Shown: positions 52,691-61,968 of the stretch, piece after piece
Layout: every line of letters begins with the position of its first letter
Position numbering within the stretch: the first letter of the stretch is position 1
Source of the DNA: Maribacter stanieri
GTDB lineage: Bacteria; Bacteroidota; Bacteroidia; Flavobacteriales; Flavobacteriaceae
Assembly: GCF_900112245.1 (NCBI RefSeq)
Contig: NZ_FOYX01000002.1
Location: 620,001-684,000 of the forward strand
DNA: 64,000 bases
Direction: 5' to 3'
Translations under genes and position numbers: made by a program
The notes under the pieces: model-generated
The model's input: only the letters and a program-made list of their open reading frames with translations
Database searches by the model: none
What the model was told of the DNA's origin: nothing

Positions 52691-53688
52691 CCGCCTATTG
52701 GCGTAAATGCATTTTTACTTTCTGGTAATTCGTTTAAAAGCCATTGTGGATTATAAATGGTATCTAAATACCGTTCTCCACGATCGCACAGAAACATTGC
52801 ACAATTACTACCTTCTTCTATATTCTTACTATACTTTTTAACTGCACTTAAAATTCCACCGGAAGAACCCCCACATAATATTGCTTCTTTTTCCAATAAA
52901 GACCAACACCCACGAGCACAGTCTACATCATCAACATAAACATGATCATATATTCTAGAAGTATTTAAAAATTGAGAAGGGACCCCGGCACCATGTCCCG
53001 GTATTAATCTTTTTAAAGGCGGACCTCCAAATAGTACGCTTCCTACGGCATCCACTGCTATAATTTTTGTGTCCAGTTTATTCTCGTAGATAAAATCTGC
53101 ACATCCCATTAGTGTTCCGCAAGTACTTGTTGCCACAAATAGATAATCTAATTTGCCCTGTAACGAATCCACAATTTCTGTCATGGTTTTATGATGCGTT
53201 TTAGGATTATCAGGATTACCGTATTGATTGGACCAAAAACTATTTGGAATAGTGTCTAATAAATATTGAACCCTTTCTAACCTAGCCGCCAAATACCCAC
53301 CTTCTTTTTTGGGTTCTGTTACATGCTCTATTTGTACACCGTATGTTTTAAGAATTTTTTCTGTGTGTGAATTTAGCTTAGGATCTACTACTACGATAAG
53401 CTTAAGACCGTAGTATAAACATGTTTGTGCCAAACCTAGTGCCATATTACCAGAGCTTGATTCTATTACCGTATCCCCTTTTTTAATTCTTCCTGATGCA
53501 AGTGCCTCTTGTAATATAAAAAGAGACGTTCTATCTTTTATGCTACCTGCAGGGTTTGCCGCTTCTAATTTTCCATATAAATTGAAGTAATTATCCGCCA
53601 AAATTCTATCTAATCGTACTAAAGGGGTATTACCTACAGTACTTATAATTGATTCAGAAACAACGCCTGATATATTTTGAGTTATCAT
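52684..53688 (-). CDS. SbnA-like cysteine synthase homologue (PLP)
   Basis: A 334-residue fold-type II PLP enzyme. The PLP lysine is Lys51 in NPAGSIKDRTS, the substrate loop is ESSSGNMA and the phosphate-binding loop is GGSSGGI. It is closer in pattern to SbnA-type proteins (2,3-diaminopropionate pathway, which use O-phosphoserine and glutamate) than to CysK (inference from the CATSTCGTLMG region and C-terminal extension). It starts the three-gene run. Confidence 0.82.
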   Translation of the reverse strand: MITQNISGVVSESIISTVGNTPLVRLDRILADNYFNLYGKLEAANPAGSIKDRTSLFILQEALASGRIKKGDTVIESSSGNMALGLAQTCLYYGLKLIVVVDPKLNSHTEKILKTYGVQIEHVTEPKKEGGYLAARLERVQYLLDTIPNSFWSNQYGNPDNPKTHHKTMTEIVDSLQGKLDYLFVATSTCGTLMGCADFIYENKLDTKIIAVDAVGSVLFGGPPLKRLIPGHGAGVPSQFLNTSRIYDHVYVDDVDCARGCWSLLEKEAILCGGSSGGILSAVKKYSKNIEEGSNCAMFLCDRGERYLDTIYNPQWLLNELPESKNAFTPIGGW

Positions 53689-54019
53689 TTTCTAGTATTT
53701 ACAACCATTTCAATCAGAAAAAGAATGGTATAATTCAGTATCTAAAATTACCTAGGTAAATTCTAAACCAGTATCACGATAACTTTTATAAATAACTCGT
53801 TCGATTTTATATTATAAAATCTTATTAAAACCTCTTACAAATGGTTAGAATACAAAAAAATACCCTAACCAACTACATATCAAACACATATACTTAATAC
53901 ACCCAATTTGTGTTAGTTCTTAATTCAAGTAAAATTTTATGATTTTTTAATTGTAAATCTGGGCATTTACTCTGAAAAAATACCTAATTTCAAGGGACTC
54001 AAATAAATATTAAAATCTA
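53689..54019. promoter_or_regulatory. Divergent intergenic region with palindrome TTACCTAGGTAA
   Basis: The 331-bp gap separates the SbnA-like cluster (minus) from the molybdenum hydroxylase genes (plus). The only clear symmetric element is the perfect 12-bp palindrome TTACCTAGGTAA at 53748-53759, about 60 bp upstream of the SbnA-like start. The rest is AT-rich without further elements that I can support. Confidence 0.4.
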
Positions 54020-54484
54020 ATGGCGAATTTCAGTTTAAAAGTTAATGGAAAAACCCAAGAAGTAGACGTTGACCCATCTACTCCAATACTATGGGTATTA
54101 CGTGATCATTTAAAATTGGTAGGCACAAAATTTGGTTGTGGAATTGCTCAATGTGGTGCTTGTACCATTCACTTAGGTGATAATGCAGTGCGTTCTTGTC
54201 AACTACCTGTTTCAGCTGTTGGTGACCAATCTATCACTACCATAGAAGGTCTTTCAGAAAATGGAGATCATCCTGTACAAAAGGCATGGTTAGAAGAAGA
54301 TGTTTACCAATGTGGTTATTGCCAAGCTGGCCAGATCATGAATGCCAGTGCATTTTTAAAACGGAACCCTAATCCTACAGATGTAGAGATAGAGGATGCT
54401 ATGAACGGTAATATCTGTCGTTGTGGCACATATACGCGAATTAAAAAAGCAATCAAAAATGCTTCGAGTATTTCTAACGCGTAA
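54020..54484 (+). CDS. iorA: (2Fe-2S) subunit of an isoquinoline 1-oxidoreductase-like molybdenum hydroxylase
   Basis: A 154-residue cytosolic or co-exported electron-transfer subunit. The plant-type [2Fe-2S] ligands are Cys40, Cys45, Cys48 and Cys60 ([15 protein letters not shown]), and the second, molybdopterin-proximal cluster uses Cys98, Cys101, Cys133 and Cys135 ([15 protein letters not shown]). Partner of the catalytic subunit encoded 47 bp downstream. Genes for an aldehyde or N-heterocycle dehydrogenase of the xanthine oxidase family. Confidence 0.93.
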   Translation: MANFSLKVNGKTQEVDVDPSTPILWVLRDHLKLVGTKFGCGIAQCGACTIHLGDNAVRSCQLPVSAVGDQSITTIEGLSENGDHPVQKAWLEEDVYQCGYCQAGQIMNASAFLKRNPNPTDVEIEDAMNGNICRCGTYTRIKKAIKNASSISNA

Positions 54485-54531
54485 ATTAATTGCCCACAAT
54501 TTTGGGATATTAACCTTCAAAAAATAAACAG

Positions 54532-56736
54532 ATGACTCTCATAAAAACAACATATAATAGACGTTCTTTCTTAAAAAGCAGTTCGCTCGCTGGTGGCGGT
54601 ATGATTTTAGGCTTTAGTTGGCTTGCCTCATGTAAACCAACTCCAGAGCAGGTGAACAACATACCAAAAGAATGGTTCGATATTAATTCTTTCCTGAAAA
54701 TTGGAGATAACGGTATGGTTACCATTATGTCGCCAAATCCAGAAATTGGGCAGAATGTAAAAACCTCTATGCCAATGATCGTTGCAGATGAATTAGGGGT
54801 AGATTGGAAAAATGTAATTGTAGAGCAAGCTCCATTGAATACAGATATTTTTCAAAGACAACTTGCCGGTGGTAGTCAATCTATACGTGCAGGATGGTCT
54901 GGGTTAAGAATGGCAGGTGCTACGGCCAGACATATGCTTGTTGCCGCTGCTGCTGAAGCATGGCAAGTACCAGCATCAGAAATTTCAGTTAAAGCGGGAA
55001 TTATATCCCATGATGGTTCAGAAAAATCTGCGAGCTTCGGAGAAATGGCTTCTACGGCGGCTACCATGTCGGTACCTGAAGAAGTAACCTTAAAGGAAAC
55101 TAGTGATTTTGATATTATAGGAACGGATAAAAGAAATGTTGACGGACCAAATATTGTTACAGGAAAGCCTTTATTCGGTATTGATATTCAAGAGGAAGGA
55201 ATGATGATCGCTATGATTGTTCACCCACCTGCTTTTGGTATGACGTATAAGTCAATGGACGCCGAAACTGTAAAATCAATGCCAGGTATAAAAGATGTTT
55301 TTCCTATTGATGTATATCCGGAAGGTGTTGAACGACAATGGTCTGATGGTGGTGCTATAGATAAATTAGTTGCTATTGTTGGTGAATCTACTTGGCAATG
55401 TATGCAAGCCAAAAAAGCATTAAAAGTTGAATGGGAGAAATCAAGTGACTTGGAAAGCACTGCAGGCCATGATGAGGCGTTAACTAAATTATTAAACACG
55501 TCTTCCAAAGAACCGGCCCGTAAAGACGGGAATGTAGTTAGTGCATTTAAAAAAGCAGATAAAGTTATAGAACGTACCTACAGTGCTCCTTTTTTAGCGC
55601 ACAATACAATGGAACCCATGAACTTCTATGCAGATGTTACCGCCGAGAGAGCCTTGTTTAACGGACCAATACAAACTCCAGAATTTTTAGAAAAGACCTT
55701 AGCTTCTAGATTGGACATGCCAGTTGAAAAAATTGATATTAAAATGAGCCGAATGGGCGGTGGTTTCGGAAGACGCCTATACGGTACATTTGGTGTAGAA
55801 GCGGCTGTGATTTCACAGCACATGCAAGCTCCTATAAAATTGGTATATACTCGTGAAGATGATATGACACAAGGTACCTATCGCCCAACGTACAAAGTAA
55901 AATATAAAGCAGGGTTGGATAAGGATGGCAATTTAATTGCTTGGCATGTAAAAGGTGCCGGATCTAATGACGATTTACTTTTTGAAAATAGATTTCCTGC
56001 CGGTGCCGTAGATAATTACCTAGCAGAAAAATTTAGTCTAGAAACCAATGTAACCACTGGTGCATGGCGTGCACCACGCTCTAATTTTGTTGCCGGTGCG
56101 GAGCAAGCCTTCTTAGATGAAGTTGCCGAAGCTGCCGGAAAAGATCCTATAGAATTTAGATTAGCGTTGTTTGACAGAGCAATAAAAGATCCTGTTGGCG
56201 AACCAGAAAAGAATGACTATGATCCAGAACGTTATGCCGGTGTTTTAAAATTGGTTAGAGATAAATCTGGTTGGGACAGTAATCAAAAAAATGGAGCAGC
56301 AAGAGGAGTTTCCGCCTACTATTGTCATAACTCTTATGTAGCGCAAGTTTTAGACCTTTCTGACGATACTAATTCACCAAAAGTTAATAAAGTGTGGTGT
56401 GCCGTAGATTGCGGAATTGTAATAAACCCAATGGCTGCCAAAAATCAAATAGAAGGGGGAATCATTGATGGAATAGGGCATGCTACATATAGCGAAATGA
56501 CTTTTGAAGATGGTAAGCCTCAACATAATAATTTTGATACCTATCGCTTAATTAGACATAAAGAGGCACCAAAAGAAATAGAAACTTATTTTGTAGATAA
56601 CGGTATTGATCCAACAGGATTAGGAGAACCTTCGTTACCACCAATTATTGGTGCTTTAGCAAATGCCTTATATAAAGCTACTGGTCAAAGACATTACAAT
56701 CAACCATTTATTACTGAAAAGTCGGTAATTGGCTAA
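54532..56736 (+). CDS. iorB: Molybdopterin subunit, isoquinoline 1-oxidoreductase-like
   Basis: A 734-residue catalytic subunit of the xanthine oxidase family. A twin-arginine-like signal is at the start (NRRSFLKSSSLAGGGMILGF) followed by a lipobox-like LASC. Molybdopterin-binding motifs are GGGFGRRLYG, the APFLAHNTMEPMN segment and the C-terminal GLGEPSLPPI (Glu as active base). Together with IorA it would oxidise aldehydes or N-heterocycles in the periplasm; substrate unknown. A strong terminator follows. Confidence 0.92.
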   Translation: MTLIKTTYNRRSFLKSSSLAGGGMILGFSWLASCKPTPEQVNNIPKEWFDINSFLKIGDNGMVTIMSPNPEIGQNVKTSMPMIVADELGVDWKNVIVEQAPLNTDIFQRQLAGGSQSIRAGWSGLRMAGATARHMLVAAAAEAWQVPASEISVKAGIISHDGSEKSASFGEMASTAATMSVPEEVTLKETSDFDIIGTDKRNVDGPNIVTGKPLFGIDIQEEGMMIAMIVHPPAFGMTYKSMDAETVKSMPGIKDVFPIDVYPEGVERQWSDGGAIDKLVAIVGESTWQCMQAKKALKVEWEKSSDLESTAGHDEALTKLLNTSSKEPARKDGNVVSAFKKADKVIERTYSAPFLAHNTMEPMNFYADVTAERALFNGPIQTPEFLEKTLASRLDMPVEKIDIKMSRMGGGFGRRLYGTFGVEAAVISQHMQAPIKLVYTREDDMTQGTYRPTYKVKYKAGLDKDGNLIAWHVKGAGSNDDLLFENRFPAGAVDNYLAEKFSLETNVTTGAWRAPRSNFVAGAEQAFLDEVAEAAGKDPIEFRLALFDRAIKDPVGEPEKNDYDPERYAGVLKLVRDKSGWDSNQKNGAARGVSAYYCHNSYVAQVLDLSDDTNSPKVNKVWCAVDCGIVINPMAAKNQIEGGIIDGIGHATYSEMTFEDGKPQHNNFDTYRLIRHKEAPKEIETYFVDNGIDPTGLGEPSLPPIIGALANALYKATGQRHYNQPFITEKSVIG

Positions 56737-56759
56737 CGCCCTTATGCTATTGTAAAACG

Positions 56760-56793
56760 AAAACGCCGGAAAAGAAATTTTCCGGCGTTTTTT
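56760..56793 (+). terminator. Intrinsic terminator after iorB
   Basis: AAAACGCCGGAAAA and TTTTCCGGCGTTTT form a long stem with a short loop and a T run. It is between convergent genes and may also serve the DUF6268 gene. Confidence 0.88.
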
Positions 56794-56813
56794 ATAGGTT
56801 CAATTCAAACCTA

Positions 56814-57692
56814 CTATATTTTAAACCTTAGCACTGCTCTAAAATAACTTCTAGAATCATTATCTATGGTAAACAATGTATTGTTACTACCATCTTTCAA
56901 TTTATTATTTAAACTGAAATTATAAGCTGCACGTAAATCTAATTGTAGATGATTTGTAAAATGATACTCGTATTGTAAACCACCATTAATTAAGGACATA
57001 TTTATAATTTCAGCAGTGTCTGTTCCGTTAACTAATGCCCCATTTTGTATGTTAGATGTAAAACCATCTAATTGCCCAAATAATTTAAACCGGTGCTTAT
57101 CTGATAAGTGATACTGTAAATTGGTTTTTGGAATACCAAGATTATATGACCAATCTGGTCTAAACTTTTTATAATAACTTATAAAGGGTAGCGGAAAAAC
57201 ATATCCCCTATTTTGCGAATAAGATAATCCAACAATTAAACGAGACGGCTTATCAAAATCATTTTCAAACTTTTTAATAAATACTACATCTCCTGAAAAA
57301 ACCAGATCATTAGAATTTAGATTTTTAGCAGTAAGATTGGTACTTATACCTGGCTGAAAACGAACACCCAAACGCCATCCATTATTTAATGGTTTTGTAT
57401 ACCCAATGGTAAAATCCAATAATTTAAAATCGTTCAATAAACTTCTTTCAAATGGTAATTCATCGCTTTTAAAACGAAGATGTACGTTACTATAATCTAT
57501 CCCCAAGAGTACGTATTCGCCTTCTTTTTTAAGTTTTATTGGGTAATTTATTAGAAATCGTGATCGTGTATATTCTACATCTGATCCTTTATTAGGGATA
57601 AACGTAAAATCTAATCTGGCTAAATCGCTTAATTGTGCCTGTGAGAAAAAACTAATACTAAAAAGAAAAAATAAAAGAAATCTAATTCGCAT
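56814..57692 (-). CDS. Outer-membrane beta-barrel protein (DUF6268-like)
   Basis: A 292-residue exported protein with a signal peptide ending AQA (FFSQAQLSDL). The rest is alternating beta-strand sequence ending in a terminal aromatic/ile strand (SYFRAVLRFKI), fitting an outer-membrane barrel. Domain family DUF6268 is my best match. Function unknown. Confidence 0.75.
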   Translation of the reverse strand: MRIRFLLFFLFSISFFSQAQLSDLARLDFTFIPNKGSDVEYTRSRFLINYPIKLKKEGEYVLLGIDYSNVHLRFKSDELPFERSLLNDFKLLDFTIGYTKPLNNGWRLGVRFQPGISTNLTAKNLNSNDLVFSGDVVFIKKFENDFDKPSRLIVGLSYSQNRGYVFPLPFISYYKKFRPDWSYNLGIPKTNLQYHLSDKHRFKLFGQLDGFTSNIQNGALVNGTDTAEIINMSLINGGLQYEYHFTNHLQLDLRAAYNFSLNNKLKDGSNNTLFTIDNDSRSYFRAVLRFKI

Positions 57693-57805
57693 TTTCTATT
57701 TGTTGCAAGGGTGGTAAAATACAATAATGCAAGTACCGTCTTTTTATTGTATTGATTTAGTGCTTATAAGAAATATAATAGCTTAAATGAAAATGTATGA
57801 TTGCT

Positions 57806-59281
57806 TTACAATTCTAAAATTTCGGTTACTCTTGCAAGTTCTTGATCAAACAAATCTTTGGTCACTTCCTTTTTATAAAAGGGAACCATTTTAGCTAATT
57901 GTTCTTTTCCTTTTTCTGTTGACATTAGTTCTGGAAATGCTTTCTCTAGAACATCTAACATAATCCTTACAGATGTAGATGCTCCAGGAGATGCTCCTAA
58001 AAGACATGTTATTTTACCGTCTTTACTACTTACCAATTGTGTTCCGAATTCTAAAGAACCACCTTCAAACTCGTCCTTCTTAATTGTTTGCACTCTTTGA
58101 CCAGCCACTACTATTTCCCAATCTTCATTTTTTGCATCCTTCACAAATGCTCTTAAGGATTCCATTCTATCTTCAAAACTCATAGCTACTTGCTCTACCA
58201 AATATTTGGTCAGTGGTAGATTATGCCAGAACACACCCCACATGGAAGGGAGATTATCAAAATTGATAGATTTAAATAAGTCTAAGTTTGAACCTTCTTT
58301 CAAAAACTTAGGACTAAAACCTGCAAAAGGACCAAATAACAATTCTCGTTTTCCATTGATATATCTAGTATCTAAATGTGGAACGGACATTGGGGGATCG
58401 CCAATACCAGCTTTACTATATACTTTTGCGTTATGTTGTTCTATTATATCTCTATTCTTGCAGACTAACCATTCTCCACTCACCGGAAAACCTCCATAAC
58501 CATCCTTCTCCTCTATTTCTACTTTTTGCAACAGTAATAAACTACCACCTCCAGCACCTATAAACACATGCTCAGCATCTACCGTGCTTTTAGTACCCGT
58601 ATTAAGGTCTTCCATTTTTAACAGCCAATCTTCATCATGGTCTGGGTCTATATCTTCAACTTCTGTATTAAATAAAACCCTAGTATCATATTCCTTATCA
58701 AGAATATCAAACAATTGCTCTGTAAGCGAACCGTAATTCATTTCCGTTCCCCTGTCTATTCTAGATGCAGCCATTACTTCATCATCGGTACGCCCATGCA
58801 TCATCAACGGAAACCACTCTTTCATTTTATCAATCTCTCTTGAAAACTCTATACTATGAAACATAAAATGCTCTTTAAAAGCTTTGTAGCGCTTTTCTAA
58901 ATAATTTGCGTTCTCTTTACCTTTTACCCAACTATGATGCGGAACTGGCGAAATGAACGATTTAGGATTTCTAATTAACCCTTCTCGCACCAAAAAAGAC
59001 CAAAACTGCTTAGAAATTTCAAATTGAGTACAGATTTCAATTGCCTTTTTTATGTTCACATGACCAGCTTCATCCTCAGGCGTATAATTAAGTTCACATA
59101 GTGCAGAATGACCTGTACCCGCGTTGTTCCAAGCTGCTGAACTTTCTTGCGCCACTTTATCTAATCGTTCAACGATCAGCACATTAAGATCTGGCTTTAA
59201 CTGTTTTACCAATAATGCCAACGTTGCACTCATGATACCTGCACCTACACAAATAAGGTCATATTCCTTTCTTAATTCCAT
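57806..59281 (-). CDS. mqo: Malate:quinone oxidoreductase
   Basis: A 491-residue FAD-dependent membrane-associated enzyme of the TCA cycle, oxidising malate to oxaloacetate and reducing menaquinone. The FAD motif is CVGAGIMSATLALL and family regions are seen in SSAAWNNAGTGHSALCELNYTP, LNYGSLTEQLF-type sequences and LGASPGASTSVRIMLD. Full length for the family. Single gene, with the terminator of the next operon upstream of it. Confidence 0.95.
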   Translation of the reverse strand: MELRKEYDLICVGAGIMSATLALLVKQLKPDLNVLIVERLDKVAQESSAAWNNAGTGHSALCELNYTPEDEAGHVNIKKAIEICTQFEISKQFWSFLVREGLIRNPKSFISPVPHHSWVKGKENANYLEKRYKAFKEHFMFHSIEFSREIDKMKEWFPLMMHGRTDDEVMAASRIDRGTEMNYGSLTEQLFDILDKEYDTRVLFNTEVEDIDPDHDEDWLLKMEDLNTGTKSTVDAEHVFIGAGGGSLLLLQKVEIEEKDGYGGFPVSGEWLVCKNRDIIEQHNAKVYSKAGIGDPPMSVPHLDTRYINGKRELLFGPFAGFSPKFLKEGSNLDLFKSINFDNLPSMWGVFWHNLPLTKYLVEQVAMSFEDRMESLRAFVKDAKNEDWEIVVAGQRVQTIKKDEFEGGSLEFGTQLVSSKDGKITCLLGASPGASTSVRIMLDVLEKAFPELMSTEKGKEQLAKMVPFYKKEVTKDLFDQELARVTEILEL

Positions 59282-59381
59282 TCAAAATAAAATTTTGTTG
59301 CTATCAATATTTTTGAAAAGTTAACTATTTCATCTGGTACTTATTCAATGCTTTTAAAATTAAAACCCATTCACCAAAACT

Positions 59382-59409
59382 AAAAAGCAGGTCGTATGAC
59401 CTGCTTTTT
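59382..59409 (-). terminator. Terminator of the DUF3570 operon
   Basis: AAAAAGCAGGTC and GACCTGCTTTTT form a perfect 12-bp stem with a 4-base loop, located 20 bp after the stop of the DUF3570 gene; the minus-strand tail is T-rich. Confidence 0.88.
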
Positions 59410-59429
59410 AATCTATCTTATATCATCAA

Positions 59430-60755
59430 TTAGTCCATTACGAACTTAAATCCTGCAGTAACAATGCTAGAACTAAAAGTGGTGTCCCTGTCATATTTAT
59501 AAAACTTCAAGTCAATACTTTTGAGACCTAGTTTCCAAATATGCATTTTAGTAAATATATCTGTATACGAAACTCCCATCCCAAATTGATTCGTCGAATA
59601 TTCCGATAAATCATAATCTGAGGTGTAAAAAGTCTCCGTAGATAATGCTTCTTCATATCCGTAAAAATAATCTGCAGCCGTTTGCTGATAATACCTATAG
59701 GAAGGATATACCGTAAACTTATCGGATAATTTTATAGGAACCTCTACACTTGCCGTATGCGAGCTAATTCCCCAATCATCATAGTAATAGCGATAGAAAC
59801 TACGTACTACTACCGTTTCATTTACATACCAGTTTAAACGACCACCTGCTGCTACTTTAAAGCGGCTATCTGGCAATTGTTCTATAGCATCAGCCAATTG
59901 AAAATTATCAATAAATGAATCTTCTACATCTGCAAAATAAACACGTTGAAACGGGGTTGATAACAATCCTTGCTGCTGCACAAAATCTAACGCCAATGAA
60001 CCTTGAAGATTCTTACTCAGAATTTGTGAAAATCCGAATCCGACGGAATATGAATTTCTTGTTTCATCCGTGAATTCATTAAAAACAGGACTATAGTCAG
60101 TATTTCCTGTAATTGTATTATTGGAAAACAAACCATTAGCCAAACCATTAGCGCCACTTGCAAAAGGTCTAAGTTCTGAAGGATAAATGGAGTTCCATTT
60201 ATCTAAATACACGTTGGCGTTTACACTTACTTCAGTATTCTTTTCATTATATAGTTTCGTTAATCCACCACCGAAACCTAAAGAGAAATAATCGTATTCT
60301 GAAGATACCGATAGTTTACCTGAAACAATCGTATTTCTATCATCTGAACTATGACTGTATGAGCCCGATAAGTTTGCCCAAGTATCTGAACTAGATGCTC
60401 CAGAACTAGCTACAAAAGGGTCTGCCGGTTGCCCGCCATCAAACGGGTCAACATTACTAGAAGATGCCGATGTGTACGCAGAAACGCCCGCATCAATAGT
60501 AAGTACATCATCATCGTTTAATGGTATCGACACCACAAATGTACCTGTGAAATCTGTAAGTTCTTCGGTTCCTAATCCTCCACTTACCGCTGCGTTGTCG
60601 CCATCTTGCGAGTAATAACTTGTCAAGAAATCTACCTCGGTAGTTTCTAAAACTCTCTTCTTATATGTCTTTACACCATCTTGATCTTGTTGCGCATAAC
60701 CCGACGCAACCAAGAGTAACGTTACTATAAAACCAATCGATTTAAATATTTTCAT
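59430..60755 (-). CDS. DUF3570 outer-membrane protein
   Basis: A 441-residue exported protein with a signal peptide ending AYAQ (VASGYAQQD). The mature part has beta-strand-rich, Tyr/Asp-rich sequence (VDFLTSYYSQDGDNAAVSGG; YYYDDWGISSHTASVEVP) typical of DUF3570, predicted outer-membrane barrel. Last gene of an operon with DUF4266, ApbE and a thioredoxin-like gene. Function unknown; the conserved grouping suggests a linked redox assembly. Confidence 0.85.
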   Translation of the reverse strand: MKIFKSIGFIVTLLLVASGYAQQDQDGVKTYKKRVLETTEVDFLTSYYSQDGDNAAVSGGLGTEELTDFTGTFVVSIPLNDDDVLTIDAGVSAYTSASSSNVDPFDGGQPADPFVASSGASSSDTWANLSGSYSHSSDDRNTIVSGKLSVSSEYDYFSLGFGGGLTKLYNEKNTEVSVNANVYLDKWNSIYPSELRPFASGANGLANGLFSNNTITGNTDYSPVFNEFTDETRNSYSVGFGFSQILSKNLQGSLALDFVQQQGLLSTPFQRVYFADVEDSFIDNFQLADAIEQLPDSRFKVAAGGRLNWYVNETVVVRSFYRYYYDDWGISSHTASVEVPIKLSDKFTVYPSYRYYQQTAADYFYGYEEALSTETFYTSDYDLSEYSTNQFGMGVSYTDIFTKMHIWKLGLKSIDLKFYKYDRDTTFSSSIVTAGFKFVMD

Positions 60756-60777
60756 TTTTTGTGAAATTCCATATTAA

Positions 60778-60990
60778 CTAATTACAGCCACAGCCTCCGC
60801 CAGTCTTACCTCCATTTGCCCCAGCAGCAGCTTCTCTGTACGAATGCATGGTAGTTACATTACGGTCAGCCTTTTTATCTTGCAAAACCATATCTGGATC
60901 ATTAATATTTATTTTCTCGTACTCTTTAAGTACCGTACAGCTGCCAAATGAGCAAGCAACAACTGCAATAATCAAAATCTTCTTTATCAT
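60778..60990 (-). CDS. DUF4266 small lipoprotein with Cys-rich tail
   Basis: A 70-residue lipoprotein (lipobox-like CSFGSC, Cys18) with a short conserved body (EYEKININDPDMVLQDKKADRN) and a C-terminus rich in Gly and Cys ending GGKTGGGCGCN. Its start codon overlaps the ApbE stop by 4 bp. The tail may bind a metal or be a substrate for redox modification by the thioredoxin-like or ApbE partners (inference). Confidence 0.8.
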   Translation of the reverse strand: MIKKILIIAVVACSFGSCTVLKEYEKININDPDMVLQDKKADRNVTTMHSYREAAAGANGGKTGGGCGCN

Positions 60991-61967
60991 GATTTTTCTA
61001 TTTCTATATTCTTCGATGTGATGATATTCCCCTTATCATCGATTATAATACACTCTACTTTTGGTAATTGGTTAATACGATTTAAGCCTACTTCTATGCC
61101 CATCACAAATACCGATGTTGCCAAAGCATCTGCCAATTCTGCTTTTGGGGCAAACACGGTAACACTGATGATACCCGTTGCCGGATACCCACTTCTCGGG
61201 TCAATAATATGCGTATACCGCACATCATTAAAAGTTACATATTTCTCATAATTACCTGATGTTACTACTGCCCCATTAGTTATAGGCAACAAGGCAAAAA
61301 CCTTATTCTTATCCATAGGATTGGTAATAGCTACCTTCCATTCGCTACCATCTGGCTGCTTACCCCAAGTATTCATATCACCGGATGCATTGATGATTCC
61401 TGATACTACTCCTTTTGAAATCAATAGGTCTTTTGCTTTATCTGCTGCATATCCTTTACCAATAGCTCCAAAACCAATCTTCATTCCTTTTAGTTTCAAT
61501 AAAACCGTGCTGCTTTCTCTATCCAACACTATATTTTGAAAACCAACTTTTGACACAGATGCTTTAATCGAATCTGTAGAAGGCATCACCGTCATGCTTC
61601 CATCAAACTTCCAAATTTTATCCATAGATGCATAACTGACATCAAAAGCTCCATCCGTTAGTTTAGAAATACCGATTGCCCTTTGAATTAAATCAAATAA
61701 TTCAGCATCTACTTTTACTGGTCGCAATCCTGCATTTCTATTAACTTCCGATGTTTGTGAGTTTGAATCCCATGAAGAAATTAACTGCTCTATTCTTGTT
61801 ATTTCATTGACAGCCAAGTCTATATATTCATCAGCTTCAACTTGATCTTTAGCTACCACCGTAATATCAAAACGGCTACCCATTAATTTTAAGGTGCGCT
61901 TATAAGGCTCTTGAGCAACAAGTGACCCAAGAGAAAATAGTGCTAGTATGAGAAATATGTTCTTCAA
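60987..61967 (-). CDS. apbE: FAD:protein FMN transferase (ApbE-like)
   Basis: A 326-residue exported protein with a signal peptide ending VAQE. It has the ApbE fold: RTLKLMGSRFDITV, EQLISSWDSNSQTSEVNRN, IGFGAIGKGYAADKA, and ASGDMNTWG with the Mg/FAD-binding region, plus VVTSGNYEKY and THIIDPRSGYPA near the end. It attaches FMN covalently to Ser/Thr of periplasmic proteins. The start follows the thioredoxin-like gene by 1 bp. Confidence 0.92.
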   Translation of the reverse strand: MKNIFLILALFSLGSLVAQEPYKRTLKLMGSRFDITVVAKDQVEADEYIDLAVNEITRIEQLISSWDSNSQTSEVNRNAGLRPVKVDAELFDLIQRAIGISKLTDGAFDVSYASMDKIWKFDGSMTVMPSTDSIKASVSKVGFQNIVLDRESSTVLLKLKGMKIGFGAIGKGYAADKAKDLLISKGVVSGIINASGDMNTWGKQPDGSEWKVAITNPMDKNKVFALLPITNGAVVTSGNYEKYVTFNDVRYTHIIDPRSGYPATGIISVTVFAPKAELADALATSVFVMGIEVGLNRINQLPKVECIIIDDKGNIITSKNIEIEKS

Positions 61968-61968
61968 C

